A stretch of DNA of 64,000 nt from Granulicella arctica (GCF_013410065.1 NZ_JACCCW010000002.1:1612001-1676000), one strand, 5' to 3'. Shown: positions 7,651 to 16,549, numbered from the stretch's first letter. Made by a program: numbers and translations. Notes: a model not told the origin generated them from the sequence alone.

Positions 7651-8859
7651 ATGCCGAAGCTCTCCATCCGCGACCTCGACCTCACCCACAAGCGCGTCCT
7701 CATCCGCGTCGACTTCAACGTTCCGCTCAAAGATGGCGTCATCACCGACGACACCCGCATCCGCGAGACCCTCCCCACCATCGAGTACGCGCTCCGCCGC
7801 CAGGCCAAGGTCATCCTCGCCTCGCATCTCGGCCGTCCCAAGGGCCAGCCGGTCGCGTCCATGAGCCTGCGGCCGCTCGTCGATCATCTCCGCAACCTGC
7901 TCGACCACATCATCGACGAGGGCGAAAACGTAGCCTTCTCCCCGGACTGCGTCGGCGACATCGCCAGCGAGATGTCCAGCCAGCTCTCCTCCGGCCAGAC
8001 CCTTCTGCTCGAAAACCTCCGCTTCCACGCCGGAGAGGAGGCCAACAACCCCGCCTTCGCCAAGCAGCTCGCCAGCCTCTGCGACATCTACGTCAACGAC
8101 GCCTTCGGAGCCGCACACCGCGCCCACGCCTCAACCGAGGGCATCACGCACTTCGTCCCGCAGTCCGCCGCCGGCCTGCTGATGGAGAAGGAGCTCACCT
8201 ACCTCGGCAAAGCCCTCGGCCAGCCCGACAAGCCCTTCGTCGCCATCATCGGCGGAGCCAAGGTCTCCGACAAGATCGACGTCATCGACAGCCTGCTCGG
8301 CAAGGCCGATGCGGTCCTCATCGGCGGCGGCATGGCCTACACCTTCCTCAACGCGCAGGGCCAGACGACCGGCAAGTCCCTCGTCGAAACCGACAAGATC
8401 GACATCGCCCGCGCCCTGCTCGAGAAGGCAAAGGCCAAAGGCGTGAAGTTCCTCCTGCCCATCGACCACATCCTCGCCGACAGGTTCGCCGCCGACGCCA
8501 CTACCCAGACCTTCTCCGGCACCGGCCCCTTCCCTGCCGACTGGATGGCGCTCGACATCGGCCCCAAGTCCATCGAGCTCTTCTCAAACGAGATCGCCGA
8601 CGCCCGCACCGTCCTCTGGAACGGCCCTATGGGCGTCTTCGAGCTGCCCGCCTTCGCCGCAGGAACCAATGCCATCGCCAAGGCCGTCGCGGCCAACACC
8701 AGCGCCACCACCATCGTCGGTGGAGGTGACTCCGTCGCCGCCATCCACAAGTCCGGCTTCGCCGACCGCATCACCCACATCTCCACCGGTGGCGGCGCAA
8801 GCCTCGAATTCCTCGAAGGGAAGACCCTACCCGGCGTAGCAGCACTTACGGAGAAATAA
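7651..8859 (+). CDS. pgk: Phosphoglycerate kinase
   Basis: Cytoplasmic glycolytic enzyme transferring phosphate between 1,3-bisphosphoglycerate and ADP. At 402 residues it is full length: [15 protein letters not shown] at 15-29, SHLGRPKG near 57, the nucleotide-binding GGAKVSDK near 205 and the C-terminal GGGDSVAAI. The start matches the family. Oddly, the best ribosome-binding sequence, GGAGGT at 7645-7650, directly abuts the ATG with no spacer. It is preceded by the Rid gene and followed by a lower-GC membrane protein gene, then DinB and tpiA. Confidence 0.97.
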   Translation: MPKLSIRDLDLTHKRVLIRVDFNVPLKDGVITDDTRIRETLPTIEYALRRQAKVILASHLGRPKGQPVASMSLRPLVDHLRNLLDHIIDEGENVAFSPDCVGDIASEMSSQLSSGQTLLLENLRFHAGEEANNPAFAKQLASLCDIYVNDAFGAAHRAHASTEGITHFVPQSAAGLLMEKELTYLGKALGQPDKPFVAIIGGAKVSDKIDVIDSLLGKADAVLIGGGMAYTFLNAQGQTTGKSLVETDKIDIARALLEKAKAKGVKFLLPIDHILADRFAADATTQTFSGTGPFPADWMALDIGPKSIELFSNEIADARTVLWNGPMGVFELPAFAAGTNAIAKAVAANTSATTIVGGGDSVAAIHKSGFADRITHISTGGGASLEFLEGKTLPGVAALTEK

Positions 8860-8908
8860 CCATAAAGGTGCGCTGCACCTAACTCGTGTAAACGTCGCAG
8901 GTCCATTT

Positions 8909-9442
8909 ATGATTAGTCACCCGATCAGCCTCTCTGAAATCAATAAAGCTGCCGATGACGTTTTCTTATGGCTTTCGCTATATCTCTTCATGGCGCTAGT
9001 GAGCGCTTACAAGATATGGCGTTCATTTGCCTTCGTTGCAACGGCTGATTCATCAGATGAACGGCTGTCGAATGGAAAGAAAGTTTTCCTGGGAATGATG
9101 ATCTTCGTTGGCCTTCAAATCGCGCTTTATGCCAGTTCAGACATCTTCCGGCTCTGTTTAGCGTTTCCGTTTTGGGGAACGTTTGTCCTCGCTCTTTTTG
9201 TTTTACTTATTTACATTGTGAGTCGCTTCTTTCGGCTCAATCAAGAAGAAGTTGGTGAATACACGCTCCAAGCAGATATACGGGATGAGATTGATAAAGA
9301 GTGGAAGCGTAAAGATGACGAAAAGCGGCGACTTCAAAAGTGGCTGATTATATGGATCGCTGCTGATGGGATCGCCATACTGTGGCTGATGGCCCTAACC
9401 CACAGATCTCTGAAGAGCCTTACCAGCTTTCTCGCAAGCTAA
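8909..9442 (+). CDS. Hypothetical membrane protein, AT-rich
   Basis: A 177-residue protein with about four hydrophobic segments (near residues 18-40, 58-75, 85-107 and 145-165). A charged amphipathic stretch rich in Glu, Lys and Arg (residues 110-143, including EIDKEWKRKDDEKRRLQ) lies between the third and fourth. I recognise no family. Its base composition is clearly more AT-rich than pgk and tpiA on either side, and its codons use many A/T third positions, suggesting recent acquisition or relaxed selection. It sits 49 bases after pgk and overlaps the upstream in-frame extension of the following DinB gene. Confidence 0.65.
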   Translation: MISHPISLSEINKAADDVFLWLSLYLFMALVSAYKIWRSFAFVATADSSDERLSNGKKVFLGMMIFVGLQIALYASSDIFRLCLAFPFWGTFVLALFVLLIYIVSRFFRLNQEEVGEYTLQADIRDEIDKEWKRKDDEKRRLQKWLIIWIAADGIAILWLMALTHRSLKSLTSFLAS

Positions 9443-9462
9443 GAAAGACGGAGATTTTAAAA

Positions 9463-9999
9463 TTGCAAACTACATCAAATAGAGCCGCTATTGGTCGACC
9501 CAACCTCTCCGAGGCATCCGCCTTCCACTTTAACTACATCAACCAGGTCGCCGGTGAAGACATCCTGAGCGCGCTGCAAAGCCAATTCGAAGAGCCCTTC
9601 GCCTATCTCTCCTCCATCACCGAAGAGCGCTCCCTGTACCGCTACACGCCAGATAAGTGGAGCCTGCGCCAGGTGCTCCATCACATGGCCGACACCGAGC
9701 GCATCTTCTCCTTCCGCGCCCTGTGGTTCGCACGTGGCCTCGCCGGTGAGTTGCACTCCTTCGATCAGGAGATCGCAGAGGTCAACGCTGAAGCCGACAC
9801 CATCTCCTGGGAGAGCCACCTCGAAGAGATGCGGCGCATCCGGTTGGCGACGCTCTCCCTCTTCAGCAACATGCCGCAGGCTGCATGGATGCGGACCGGC
9901 ATCTCCGGAGGCAATCTCTTTACAGTCCGCGCGATCGCCTTCATCACAGCAGGCCACTTTGCGCATCACATCCAAGGGATACGGGAGCAGTACGCCTAA
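9463..9999 (+). CDS. DinB family protein
   Basis: A 178-residue DinB superfamily protein, a four-helix bundle that usually binds a metal through three histidines. Candidates here are the HHMADTERIFSFRALW helix near residue 50 and the C-terminal HFAHHIQGIREQYA. The layout also resembles damage-inducible and bacillithiol-transferase-like members. I prefer TTG 9463 as start: GGAG stands 9 bases upstream and it avoids overlap. The ATG at 9382 would overlap the membrane protein gene by 61 bases. It lies 73 bases upstream of tpiA. Confidence 0.8.
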   Translation: MQTTSNRAAIGRPNLSEASAFHFNYINQVAGEDILSALQSQFEEPFAYLSSITEERSLYRYTPDKWSLRQVLHHMADTERIFSFRALWFARGLAGELHSFDQEIAEVNAEADTISWESHLEEMRRIRLATLSLFSNMPQAAWMRTGISGGNLFTVRAIAFITAGHFAHHIQGIREQYA

Positions 10000-10072
10000 G
10001 CCTTCGATTATCGGAGCGGCTCGCGTCCTCCAGCTTCCCAAATCATCTATTGAAATGGAATACTAACCATCC

Positions 10073-10849
10073 ATGCGCAAACCGCTGATCGCCGGAAACT
10101 GGAAGATGTACAAGACGCCGAAGGAGTCGCTCGCCTTTTTGAACGAGTTCCTCCCGCTCGTGCGCGACCACGCCGCCCACGACATCACCCTCTTCCCGAC
10201 CATGTCCTCGCTCGGCTACGTCATCGAGGCCGTCAAAGGCACCAACGTCTCCGCCGGTGCGCAGACTATGCATTGGCTGAACGAAGGCCCATACACCGGC
10301 CAGACCTCGCCCACCATGCTCGCCAGCATCAGCTGCACGCACGTCATGCTGGGCCACTCGGAGCGCCGCATCTACGCCAACGAGACCGACGACATGGTCA
10401 ACTGGAAGCTCAAGGCCGCGCTCGCCCACAACCTCATCCCCATCGTCTGCGTCGGCGAGAGCCAGGAGAAGCGCCAGTCCGGGCTGACCGAGGCCGTGCT
10501 GAACTGGCAGATCGCCTGCGCCCTGAATGGCATCCGTCCCGAGCACGCCGGACCCATCGTGATCGCCTATGAGCCCATCTGGGCCATCGGCACCGGCAGC
10601 GTCGCCACGCCCGACCAGGTCTCCGAGGCCCACGCGATCATCCGGCGCGAGGTCGCCGTGCGGCTCGGCAAGCACAGCGCCGAGCGGATGCGCATCCTCT
10701 ACGGCGGCAGCGTCAAACCAGAGAACATCGCCAAGCTGATGGTGGAACCGGAGATCGACGGCGTACTCGTCGGCGGTGCCAGCCTCGACCCGCACTCCTT
10801 CGCACAACTCATCCACAACTCGGTACGCAGCTCAGATCAAAAGCAATAG
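10073..10849 (+). CDS. tpiA: Triosephosphate isomerase
   Basis: Interconverts dihydroxyacetone phosphate and glyceraldehyde 3-phosphate in the cytoplasm. The 258-residue barrel has the substrate Lys in AGNWKMYK, the catalytic His95 in LGHSERR, the general base Glu167 in AYEPIWAIGTG and the phosphate-binding YGGSVKPEN and GVLVGGASL. It completes the gapA/pgk/tpiA set. In many bacteria secG follows tpiA; here a strong terminator follows instead. It also processes DHAP made by the rhamnose pathway encoded further right, a functional rather than regulatory link. Confidence 0.97.
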   Translation: MRKPLIAGNWKMYKTPKESLAFLNEFLPLVRDHAAHDITLFPTMSSLGYVIEAVKGTNVSAGAQTMHWLNEGPYTGQTSPTMLASISCTHVMLGHSERRIYANETDDMVNWKLKAALAHNLIPIVCVGESQEKRQSGLTEAVLNWQIACALNGIRPEHAGPIVIAYEPIWAIGTGSVATPDQVSEAHAIIRREVAVRLGKHSAERMRILYGGSVKPENIAKLMVEPEIDGVLVGGASLDPHSFAQLIHNSVRSSDQKQ

Positions 10850-10860
10850 CGTACGACGCG

Positions 10861-10900
10861 AAAAAGCCCCCTCGGCAATGGATTGCCGAGGGGGCTTTTT
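10861..10900. terminator. Bidirectional rho-independent terminator
   Basis: A perfect 18-base-pair hairpin (left arm 10861-10878, AAAAAGCCCCCTCGGCAA) with a TGGA loop ends in a T-run on either strand. It can stop tpiA on the plus strand and the small His-rich gene on the minus strand, which converge here. Confidence 0.93.
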
Positions 10901-10914
10901 CCTAACCAGAGAAC

Positions 10915-11091
10915 CTAGCGGTAGTACCGATGTCCATGGCGGTAATAAGCACGCCGATGATGGCGGTGATGGCGATGATGAGGCCCCACCCTGACTACGA
11001 CCTGCGCCTCGGCTGGCGCGGGAGCGTAAACCCCAGCCACAAAGATCGTCATGACGATTGCAAGCATCCAACGGGCAATTCTGCGGCTCAT
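10915..11091 (-). CDS. Small secreted His/Arg/Tyr-rich protein
   Basis: A 58-residue protein. The first 30 residues form a signal peptide (MSRRIARWMLAIVM, then a hydrophobic run to APAPAEAQ). The mature part of about 28 residues is almost entirely His, Arg and Tyr (HHRHHRHHRR, then AYYRHGHRYYR). The clustered histidines suggest metal binding in the periplasm or outside the cell, but this is inference. GGAGG lies 4 bases before the ATG and the shared terminator lies just beyond the stop, so it looks like a real single gene. I know of similar short His-rich exported proteins in acidobacteria but no function. Confidence 0.75.
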   Translation of the reverse strand: MSRRIARWMLAIVMTIFVAGVYAPAPAEAQVVVRVGPHHRHHRHHRRAYYRHGHRYYR

Positions 11092-11168
11092 GGTGCCTCC
11101 GGGAAACTAGCTAGGTCTCGTTCTGTGAGATGCAGTCAGGCCCAAACCAGTTGTCAGCCCTTGAAGAA

Positions 11169-11771
11169 CTATCGAACGACGCCCATCTGCTCCATGGGCC
11201 AGTAAACAAACGCCGCCTTGCCGTAGATGAGGCCGCGGTCAACGGGGCCGAAGTCGCGGCTGTCGCTCGAGATCGAGCGATGGTCCCCCATGACGAAGTA
11301 CTCATTGGGCGGCACAATCATCTCCGGCTCGGAGCGGTCATCCGTATACCGCCGCGGAACATACCCTTCCTTCAGCATGACGCCGTTGACGTAAACCTTG
11401 CCATCCGAGATGCGCAGATCATCACCCGGCAACCCAATGACGCGCTTGATGTAGCTCTTCGTATGGTCGTGCGGGTACAGAAAGACCACGACATCGCCGT
11501 GCTCGATGTTGCCGACACGATACGCGATCTTGTTGATGAACAGCCGATCCTGATCCTGCAACACCGGCAGCATGCTCGTGCCTTCGACCCGCACCGGCTG
11601 ATACAGAAAGAGGATGATGAACGCCGACACGACTACCGAAACCATCAGGTCGCGCAACCACGAGTGAACCCCGTTCTGCGCCACGGTGGTAGCCGGAGCC
11701 TCATGCGGATGATCTTCAGCATGTACTGATTCTTGGTTCTGCTCGCCGCTACCTTGCAACTCGTCTGCCAC
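11169..11771 (-). CDS. lepB: Signal peptidase I
   Basis: Inner-membrane serine protease that removes signal peptides from exported proteins. After an acidic 37-residue cytoplasmic tail comes one membrane helix (about 42-58). The catalytic Ser66 lies in GTSMLP and the Lys general base at 109 in SYIKRVIGLPGD; the GDHRSISSDSR box follows. At 200 residues it is of the short type. It starts at GTG 11771 with AAGGA 7 bases upstream. It lies only 16 bases after the beta-lactamase-like gene, so the two are probably one transcript. Confidence 0.94.
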   Translation of the reverse strand: MADELQGSGEQNQESVHAEDHPHEAPATTVAQNGVHSWLRDLMVSVVVSAFIILFLYQPVRVEGTSMLPVLQDQDRLFINKIAYRVGNIEHGDVVVFLYPHDHTKSYIKRVIGLPGDDLRISDGKVYVNGVMLKEGYVPRRYTDDRSEPEMIVPPNEYFVMGDHRSISSDSRDFGPVDRGLIYGKAAFVYWPMEQMGVVR

Positions 11772-11787
11772 GTTCGTTCCTTCGCTT

Positions 11788-12828
11788 TTAATTAGACGCG
11801 GCTATGCCGTTCTTGTCGAGCAACCCCAGCCCTGGAACAAGCCCCTTGCCATCGATCCCCGATGGCGACCACGCCGTCACAATCGCCTTCGCCAGCTTCG
11901 CAATCGTAACCTCTGCCTCATTGTCGACCGTCCAGCTCTGATCCGCATTGTCATACGTAAAGATCGAGAGGATCATCGGCCCGGTCTTCCCCGCAACGAT
12001 AGCAACATCCGCCCGAACGGCATTCAGGCTGCCGGTCTTGCTCGCGATCCCCGAACCTGCCTCGCTCGAATCCAGCGCCTCCAGGTACCGCGGCACAGTA
12101 TCCCGATAGAACTGGTTGCGCAGCATCTTGATCGCCACCGCGCAGATCGCTGAGTCGCCCGCTACAGCAGCTTCACCCGGCCCGGCAAGCTCGCATCGCC
12201 CAATCCGCTCCATCACCCGAGCCATCTCCCGCGGCGTCGTCTTCCCGAGCCCGAACTTCGGCTGATCAGCCGGCATCGGCTCCGTCGCCGGCTTAATCAC
12301 CTTCTTATAGAGGTGCGTATCCTTCAGTCCCATCCACGCGATGCGTGCGTTTATCGCATCGAGCCCCAGCCGGTCGATGGCAAGATTCGTCGCTGTATTG
12401 TCACTCAAAACCACCATCAGCGTCAGGACATCCCGGAGCGTCAGGGTCATCGGCGCGTCCAGCAGGTTCAAAATGCCCGATCCACTCACCCCATCCCCAG
12501 GAGCTAGTGTTAATTTCTCGTCCCAACTGGCCTTCCCTGCGCGAATCTGTTCCATCGCCTCAAACAGGACGGTCAGCTTAATCACCGAAGCCGTCTGCAC
12601 AGGAATATCCGCATCCAAAGCAACCGTTTTCCCCGTATTCAACTGCTCAGCGTACATCGCCACCCGGCCGTGATGCGCCTTCGAGAGCCCAGTAACCTCC
12701 TGCTGGAGACCTATAGCGACATCCTTGGTAACCGGAGAGGCAACCGTCTGAGCTATGCTCGATTCTGCTGTCGCGAACAGTATCCCGGCGAGTAGTATGG
12801 ATGCACTAAACATCGACCCGATATGCAT
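11788..12828 (-). CDS. Beta-lactamase-like serine hydrolase lacking the class A omega-loop glutamate
   Basis: A 346-residue exported protein (signal peptide to about residue 27) of the serine beta-lactamase/PBP fold. The Ser-x-x-Lys pair is SVIK (81-84), the second motif is SDN (142-144), Asn148 matches Asn136 of TEM, and KTG lies near residue 270. When SDN and the TTP segment are aligned with TEM-1, the position of Glu166, the deacylating base, is not Glu (LYKKVI). The first Glu comes several residues later (ATEP). It may therefore bind beta-lactams or peptidoglycan peptides without efficient lactam hydrolysis. ATG 12828 gives the best leader; 12813 is possible. Confidence 0.82.
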   Translation of the reverse strand: MHIGSMFSASILLAGILFATAESSIAQTVASPVTKDVAIGLQQEVTGLSKAHHGRVAMYAEQLNTGKTVALDADIPVQTASVIKLTVLFEAMEQIRAGKASWDEKLTLAPGDGVSGSGILNLLDAPMTLTLRDVLTLMVVLSDNTATNLAIDRLGLDAINARIAWMGLKDTHLYKKVIKPATEPMPADQPKFGLGKTTPREMARVMERIGRCELAGPGEAAVAGDSAICAVAIKMLRNQFYRDTVPRYLEALDSSEAGSGIASKTGSLNAVRADVAIVAGKTGPMILSIFTYDNADQSWTVDNEAEVTIAKLAKAIVTAWSPSGIDGKGLVPGLGLLDKNGIAASN

Positions 12829-13019
12829 GACCTGAATCTTACATTGGCGTCGATACGCCTCCTGCCTTGTTCGTCCCAACCAAATACCCGTGAGGTTGAA
12901 CGCGCAAAACGTATCAATCTGGGCTAGCGCGTGTCTCCGCGAGCCTTCGACTCATTCCTTTATTCACGCATCCAAGCATGATGGGGCTAGAATGGCCTCA
13001 GAGCGGCGGGAACAAGCTT

Positions 13020-13988
13020 ATGGCAACACTTACGATGACCGAACACACCTCACCACAAAAGCCAAATGACCGGAGCTCGATCGATCGCAACGTTCTCACG
13101 ACCGAGACAGCCAACTCCGCTTCGGAGGGGTTCGACACCAAATCGGCACTGGAGATCGCACGCATCATCAATCATGAGGATGCGAAGATTGCTGCAGCCG
13201 TCAAAAAAGCACTCCCTGAGATCGCCATCGTGATCGATACCGTGGCGCGCTCCCTCCGCGATGGGGGCCGGCTTATCTACGTCGGTGCCGGGTCCAGCGG
13301 GCGTATCGCCTCCCTCGACGCCTCGGAGTGCCCACCAACCTACTCCACTGCTCCGTCGCAAGTCCAGTACATTATGGCGGGTGGCCCCAAGGCGCTCGCC
13401 TCCGCCTCGGACGTCAATGAAGACTCGCCCGAGATCGGTCAGCGCGACATCGCCCGCCGTCGGCCTACGCGCAAGGACATCATCATCGGCGTCTCCGCCA
13501 GCGGCCTCACGCCCTACGTCGTCGGCGCCGTTGAGTACGCACGCGCCCGCGGAGCCAAAACCGCCGCCGTCACCTGCAACTACAACACCGCGCTCTCCGA
13601 GGTCGCCGACACCACCATCGTCGCCGAGGTCGGCCCCGAGGTCATCTCCGGCTCAACACGCATGAAGGCGTCCAGCGCCCAGAAGATGATCCTCAACATG
13701 ATTACCACCGGCGCGATGACCCGCCTGGGCTACGTCTACGACAACCTGATGGTCAACGTGCACATGAAGAACGCCAAGCTCGTCGAGCGCGGCATCCGCG
13801 TGCTCATGAGCGTCTGCGACGTAGACCGCGACACCGCCATTCGCACCATCAAGTCTGCGGGCAAGTCCATTCCCATCGCCGTCGTCATGCTCAAGGCCAA
13901 CGTCGACAAGATGGAAGCCGTCCGCCGACTTACCAAATCCGACGGCAACGTCCGCCTCGCCATCGACGACTCAAGGCTCGAGCTCTGA
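13020..13988 (+). CDS. murQ: N-acetylmuramic acid 6-phosphate etherase
   Basis: Cleaves the lactyl ether of MurNAc-6-phosphate to give GlcNAc-6-phosphate and D-lactate in peptidoglycan recycling. The 322-residue protein has a SIS sugar-phosphate domain with GAGSSGRIASLDASECPP near residue 88 and the STRMKASSAQKMILN helix near 218. The ATG at 13020 is preferred over 12978 because GCGGGA precedes it at a proper distance. It is divergent from the beta-lactamase-like gene, sharing a 190-base region with it. No MurNAc kinase or PTS gene is visible nearby. Confidence 0.95.
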   Translation: MATLTMTEHTSPQKPNDRSSIDRNVLTTETANSASEGFDTKSALEIARIINHEDAKIAAAVKKALPEIAIVIDTVARSLRDGGRLIYVGAGSSGRIASLDASECPPTYSTAPSQVQYIMAGGPKALASASDVNEDSPEIGQRDIARRRPTRKDIIIGVSASGLTPYVVGAVEYARARGAKTAAVTCNYNTALSEVADTTIVAEVGPEVISGSTRMKASSAQKMILNMITTGAMTRLGYVYDNLMVNVHMKNAKLVERGIRVLMSVCDVDRDTAIRTIKSAGKSIPIAVVMLKANVDKMEAVRRLTKSDGNVRLAIDDSRLEL

Positions 13989-14039
13989 TCATCTGCGTAC
14001 GGTCACATAAGCAAAACACGATACCCTAACCCAATCCCT

Positions 14040-14918
14040 ATGAAAGCCGCGATTGCCCAGTTAGGCTCTATCCTCTTCGATACCCCCGCCACACTCACCA
14101 AGGTGGAGCACTTCTGTCGCGCAGCAGCCGTCGCAGAAGCTGCCCGCCTGATCGTCTTTCCCGAAGCGCTCCTCGGTGGCTACCCCAAGTCGCTTCTCTT
14201 CGGAGCCAGCGTTGGCAACCGTACCCCGGAAGGCCGCGACCTCTTCGTCCGCTACACCAAAGCCGCCATCACCTGCCCCGGCCCCGAGACCGAGATGCTC
14301 GCAGCCTGGGCCAAAGAGCTCAACCTGCACATTGTCATCGGCATCATCGAGCGCTCCGGAGGCACGCTCTACTGCTCCAGCATCCTCATCTCCCCCGACC
14401 GCGGACTCATTGCCAAACATCGCAAGCTGATGCCCACAGGAAGCGAACGCCTTCTCTGGGGCCAGGGCGATGGCTCCACCATGCAGGTCACCGAGACCGA
14501 GATCGGCCGCATCGGCATGGCCATCTGCTGGGAGAACTACATGCCGCTCTACCGCCAGCACCTCTACGAGCAGTCCGTCGAGCTCTGGTGTGCCCCCACC
14601 GTCGATGCACGTGAGATCTGGCAGACCAGCATACGCCACATCGCCTACGAAGGCCGCTGCTTCGTCCTCAGCGCCTGCCAGCATCTGACCAAAGAAGACT
14701 GGCCCGAGGACCTTCGCGACACCGGCGGGACCATCGAAGGCCGCAGCCTCATCGTCTCACCCATGGGAGAGATCCTCGCCGGTCCATCCACAGGCGAGGG
14801 CCTGACCTTCGCCGACCTCGATCTCGACGACATCCCACGAGGAAAATTCGACCTCGACGTCGCGGGCCACTACAACCGGCCCGACATCTTCACCTTCCAC
14901 CGCCGCGAGACAATTTAA
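14040..14918 (+). CDS. Nitrilase-family carbon-nitrogen hydrolase
   Basis: A 292-residue cytoplasmic hydrolase with the Glu-Lys-Cys triad of the nitrilase superfamily: Glu42 (VFPEALLGGYP), Lys129 (HRKLMPTGSER) and Cys163 (AICWENYMPLYR). These contexts match true nitrilases and cyanide dihydratase/hydratase-like enzymes better than amidases. So the likely reaction is hydrolysis of an organic nitrile to the acid and ammonia; the natural nitrile is unknown. It is slightly shorter than many nitrilases at the C-terminus. It stands alone, 51 bases after murQ. Confidence 0.87.
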   Translation: MKAAIAQLGSILFDTPATLTKVEHFCRAAAVAEAARLIVFPEALLGGYPKSLLFGASVGNRTPEGRDLFVRYTKAAITCPGPETEMLAAWAKELNLHIVIGIIERSGGTLYCSSILISPDRGLIAKHRKLMPTGSERLLWGQGDGSTMQVTETEIGRIGMAICWENYMPLYRQHLYEQSVELWCAPTVDAREIWQTSIRHIAYEGRCFVLSACQHLTKEDWPEDLRDTGGTIEGRSLIVSPMGEILAGPSTGEGLTFADLDLDDIPRGKFDLDVAGHYNRPDIFTFHRRETI

Positions 14919-14947
14919 TCTTGTGCCTCTCTTAGGAGACGCATAGC

Positions 14948-15184
14948 ATGGCGAACATGGTCGAGCCAGCCAACAAATCGCCCGATTCTGCACTCGCGAC
15001 ACAGGTAGCGAAACTGTGGCCACACAGAGAGTGTGAAGCCAACATCATGCTCGGGCAATTCTGCCGTGTGGGGCTGCATTGGTGGCGGCAGTTGGATCTC
15101 TCAGAGCTTGCTCCGGGCAAAGACATTCACTTTTGTTTCTCGTGCAAAAAAGTGAAGATGGACGGAGTCGTCCACGGTCTTTAG
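14948..15184 (+). CDS. Small Cys-containing hypothetical protein
   Basis: A 78-residue protein with no signal peptide or membrane segment. Four cysteines occur, at HREC (29), FCRV (about 39) and CFSC (two near 64-67), the last before a basic KKVKMDG tail; this might form a small metal site. I do not recognise it. AGGAG is found about 10 bases before the ATG. It lies between the nitrilase and murA genes on the same strand and may be read with either. Confidence 0.5.
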   Translation: MANMVEPANKSPDSALATQVAKLWPHRECEANIMLGQFCRVGLHWWRQLDLSELAPGKDIHFCFSCKKVKMDGVVHGL

Positions 15185-15265
15185 TTCGAGGGATTAAACC
15201 CGCCACCAACACCCCGTATCCACCTCAACACCCATTTCCACGCAAATTCTCCGTAAACTAACCGA

Positions 15266-16546
15266 ATGGACAAGTTTGTAGTACGCGGCGGCAATCCCCT
15301 TCTCGGCACCATCAAAGTCTCCGGAGCCAAAAACTCCGCGCTCCCCTGCATGGCCGCCGCCATCCTCACCGAGGACGAGGTCATCCTCGAAAACATCCCC
15401 CAGGTCCACGACATCGAAACCGAGCGCAAGCTCCTCACCTCCATGGGGGCCGAGGTCGAACTCGGCTACGGCCGCGCCCAGCACCGCACCAGCATCCAAT
15501 GCGCCATTCTGTCTGACCCCGTCGCCAAGTACGAGATCGTCAAGACCATGCGCGCCAGCTCGCTCGTACTCGGGCCGCTCATCGCACGGACTGGCATCGC
15601 CCGCGTCGCCATGCCCGGCGGCTGTGCCATCGGCGGACGCCCCATCGATCTCCACATCAAGGGGCTCGAAGCCATGGGTGCCACCATCACGCAGGACCAC
15701 GGCTACCTCGAAGCCCGCACCGACCGCCTCAAGGGCGCGCACATCGTCTTCGACAAGATCACCGTCACCGGCACCGAAGACCTCCTCATGGCCGCAACGC
15801 TGGCCGAAGGCGAAACCCTCTTCGAGAACTGCGCGCGCGAGCCCGAGGTCACCGATCTCGCCGCCCTGCTCATCGCCATGGGTGCCAAGATCGAAGGCGC
15901 AGGCACAGGAACCATCCGCGTACAAGGTGTAGCCAAGCTCCACGGCGCGCGCCACAAGATCAACCCCGACCGCATCGAGGCCGGCACCTTCCTGCTCGCC
16001 GGAGCCATCACCGGTGGCGACCTCAACATCGACTGCTGCGAGCCCGAACACCTCGGCTCCCTCATCGCCAAGCTCGAACAGTGCGGCGTCCGCATCGATG
16101 TCGGCAAGGACAACATCCGCGTCCGCTCTGGCGGCGACCTCAAAGCATCGGACATCTCCACCGAAGAGTACCCCGGCTTCCCCACCGACATGCAGGCGCA
16201 GTTCATGGCACTCGCCACCCAGGCCGAAGGCACCACCACTGTTACCGAAAATATCTTCGAGAACCGCTTCATGCACGTGCAGGAGCTCATCCGCATGGGC
16301 GCGAACATCACCGTCTCGGGCCGCACCGCGACCATCCGCGGTAAAACACCGCTCCAGTCCGCCGCCGTCATGTGCTCGGACCTCCGCGCCTCCGCCTCGC
16401 TCGTCCTCGCGGCCCTCGTCGCCGACGGCGAGAGCATCCTCGATCGCGTCTACCACATGGACCGCGGCTACGAGCGCCTCGAAGAAAAGCTACGCGGTGT
16501 CGGAGCACAGATCCGCCGCATGGGAGACGTCTTCAGCAAGCGCTAG
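15266..16546 (+). CDS. murA: UDP-N-acetylglucosamine 1-carboxyvinyltransferase
   Basis: First committed step of peptidoglycan precursor synthesis: transfer of enolpyruvate from PEP to UDP-GlcNAc in the cytoplasm. The 426-residue protein starts MDKFVVRGGNPLLGTIKVSG with the SGAKNSALP loop. The active-site Cys120 lies in PGGCAIGGRPIDLH, the cysteine attacked by fosfomycin, so this enzyme should be fosfomycin-sensitive by this criterion. The C-terminal YHMDRGYERLEEKL region is also typical. Its stop is 3 bases from that of the convergent acetyltransferase gene. Confidence 0.97.
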   Translation: MDKFVVRGGNPLLGTIKVSGAKNSALPCMAAAILTEDEVILENIPQVHDIETERKLLTSMGAEVELGYGRAQHRTSIQCAILSDPVAKYEIVKTMRASSLVLGPLIARTGIARVAMPGGCAIGGRPIDLHIKGLEAMGATITQDHGYLEARTDRLKGAHIVFDKITVTGTEDLLMAATLAEGETLFENCAREPEVTDLAALLIAMGAKIEGAGTGTIRVQGVAKLHGARHKINPDRIEAGTFLLAGAITGGDLNIDCCEPEHLGSLIAKLEQCGVRIDVGKDNIRVRSGGDLKASDISTEEYPGFPTDMQAQFMALATQAEGTTTVTENIFENRFMHVQELIRMGANITVSGRTATIRGKTPLQSAAVMCSDLRASASLVLAALVADGESILDRVYHMDRGYERLEEKLRGVGAQIRRMGDVFSKR

Positions 16547-16549
16547 CCG

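Noticed and set aside
15194..16456. A 420-codon minus-strand frame opposite murA, and similar ones opposite gapA (4260-5345), pgk (7210-8127) and GH42 (21758-23014)
   Set aside because: All mirror strong coding genes in a GC-rich genome and are rich in Gly, Val, Asp and Glu with no recognisable domain.
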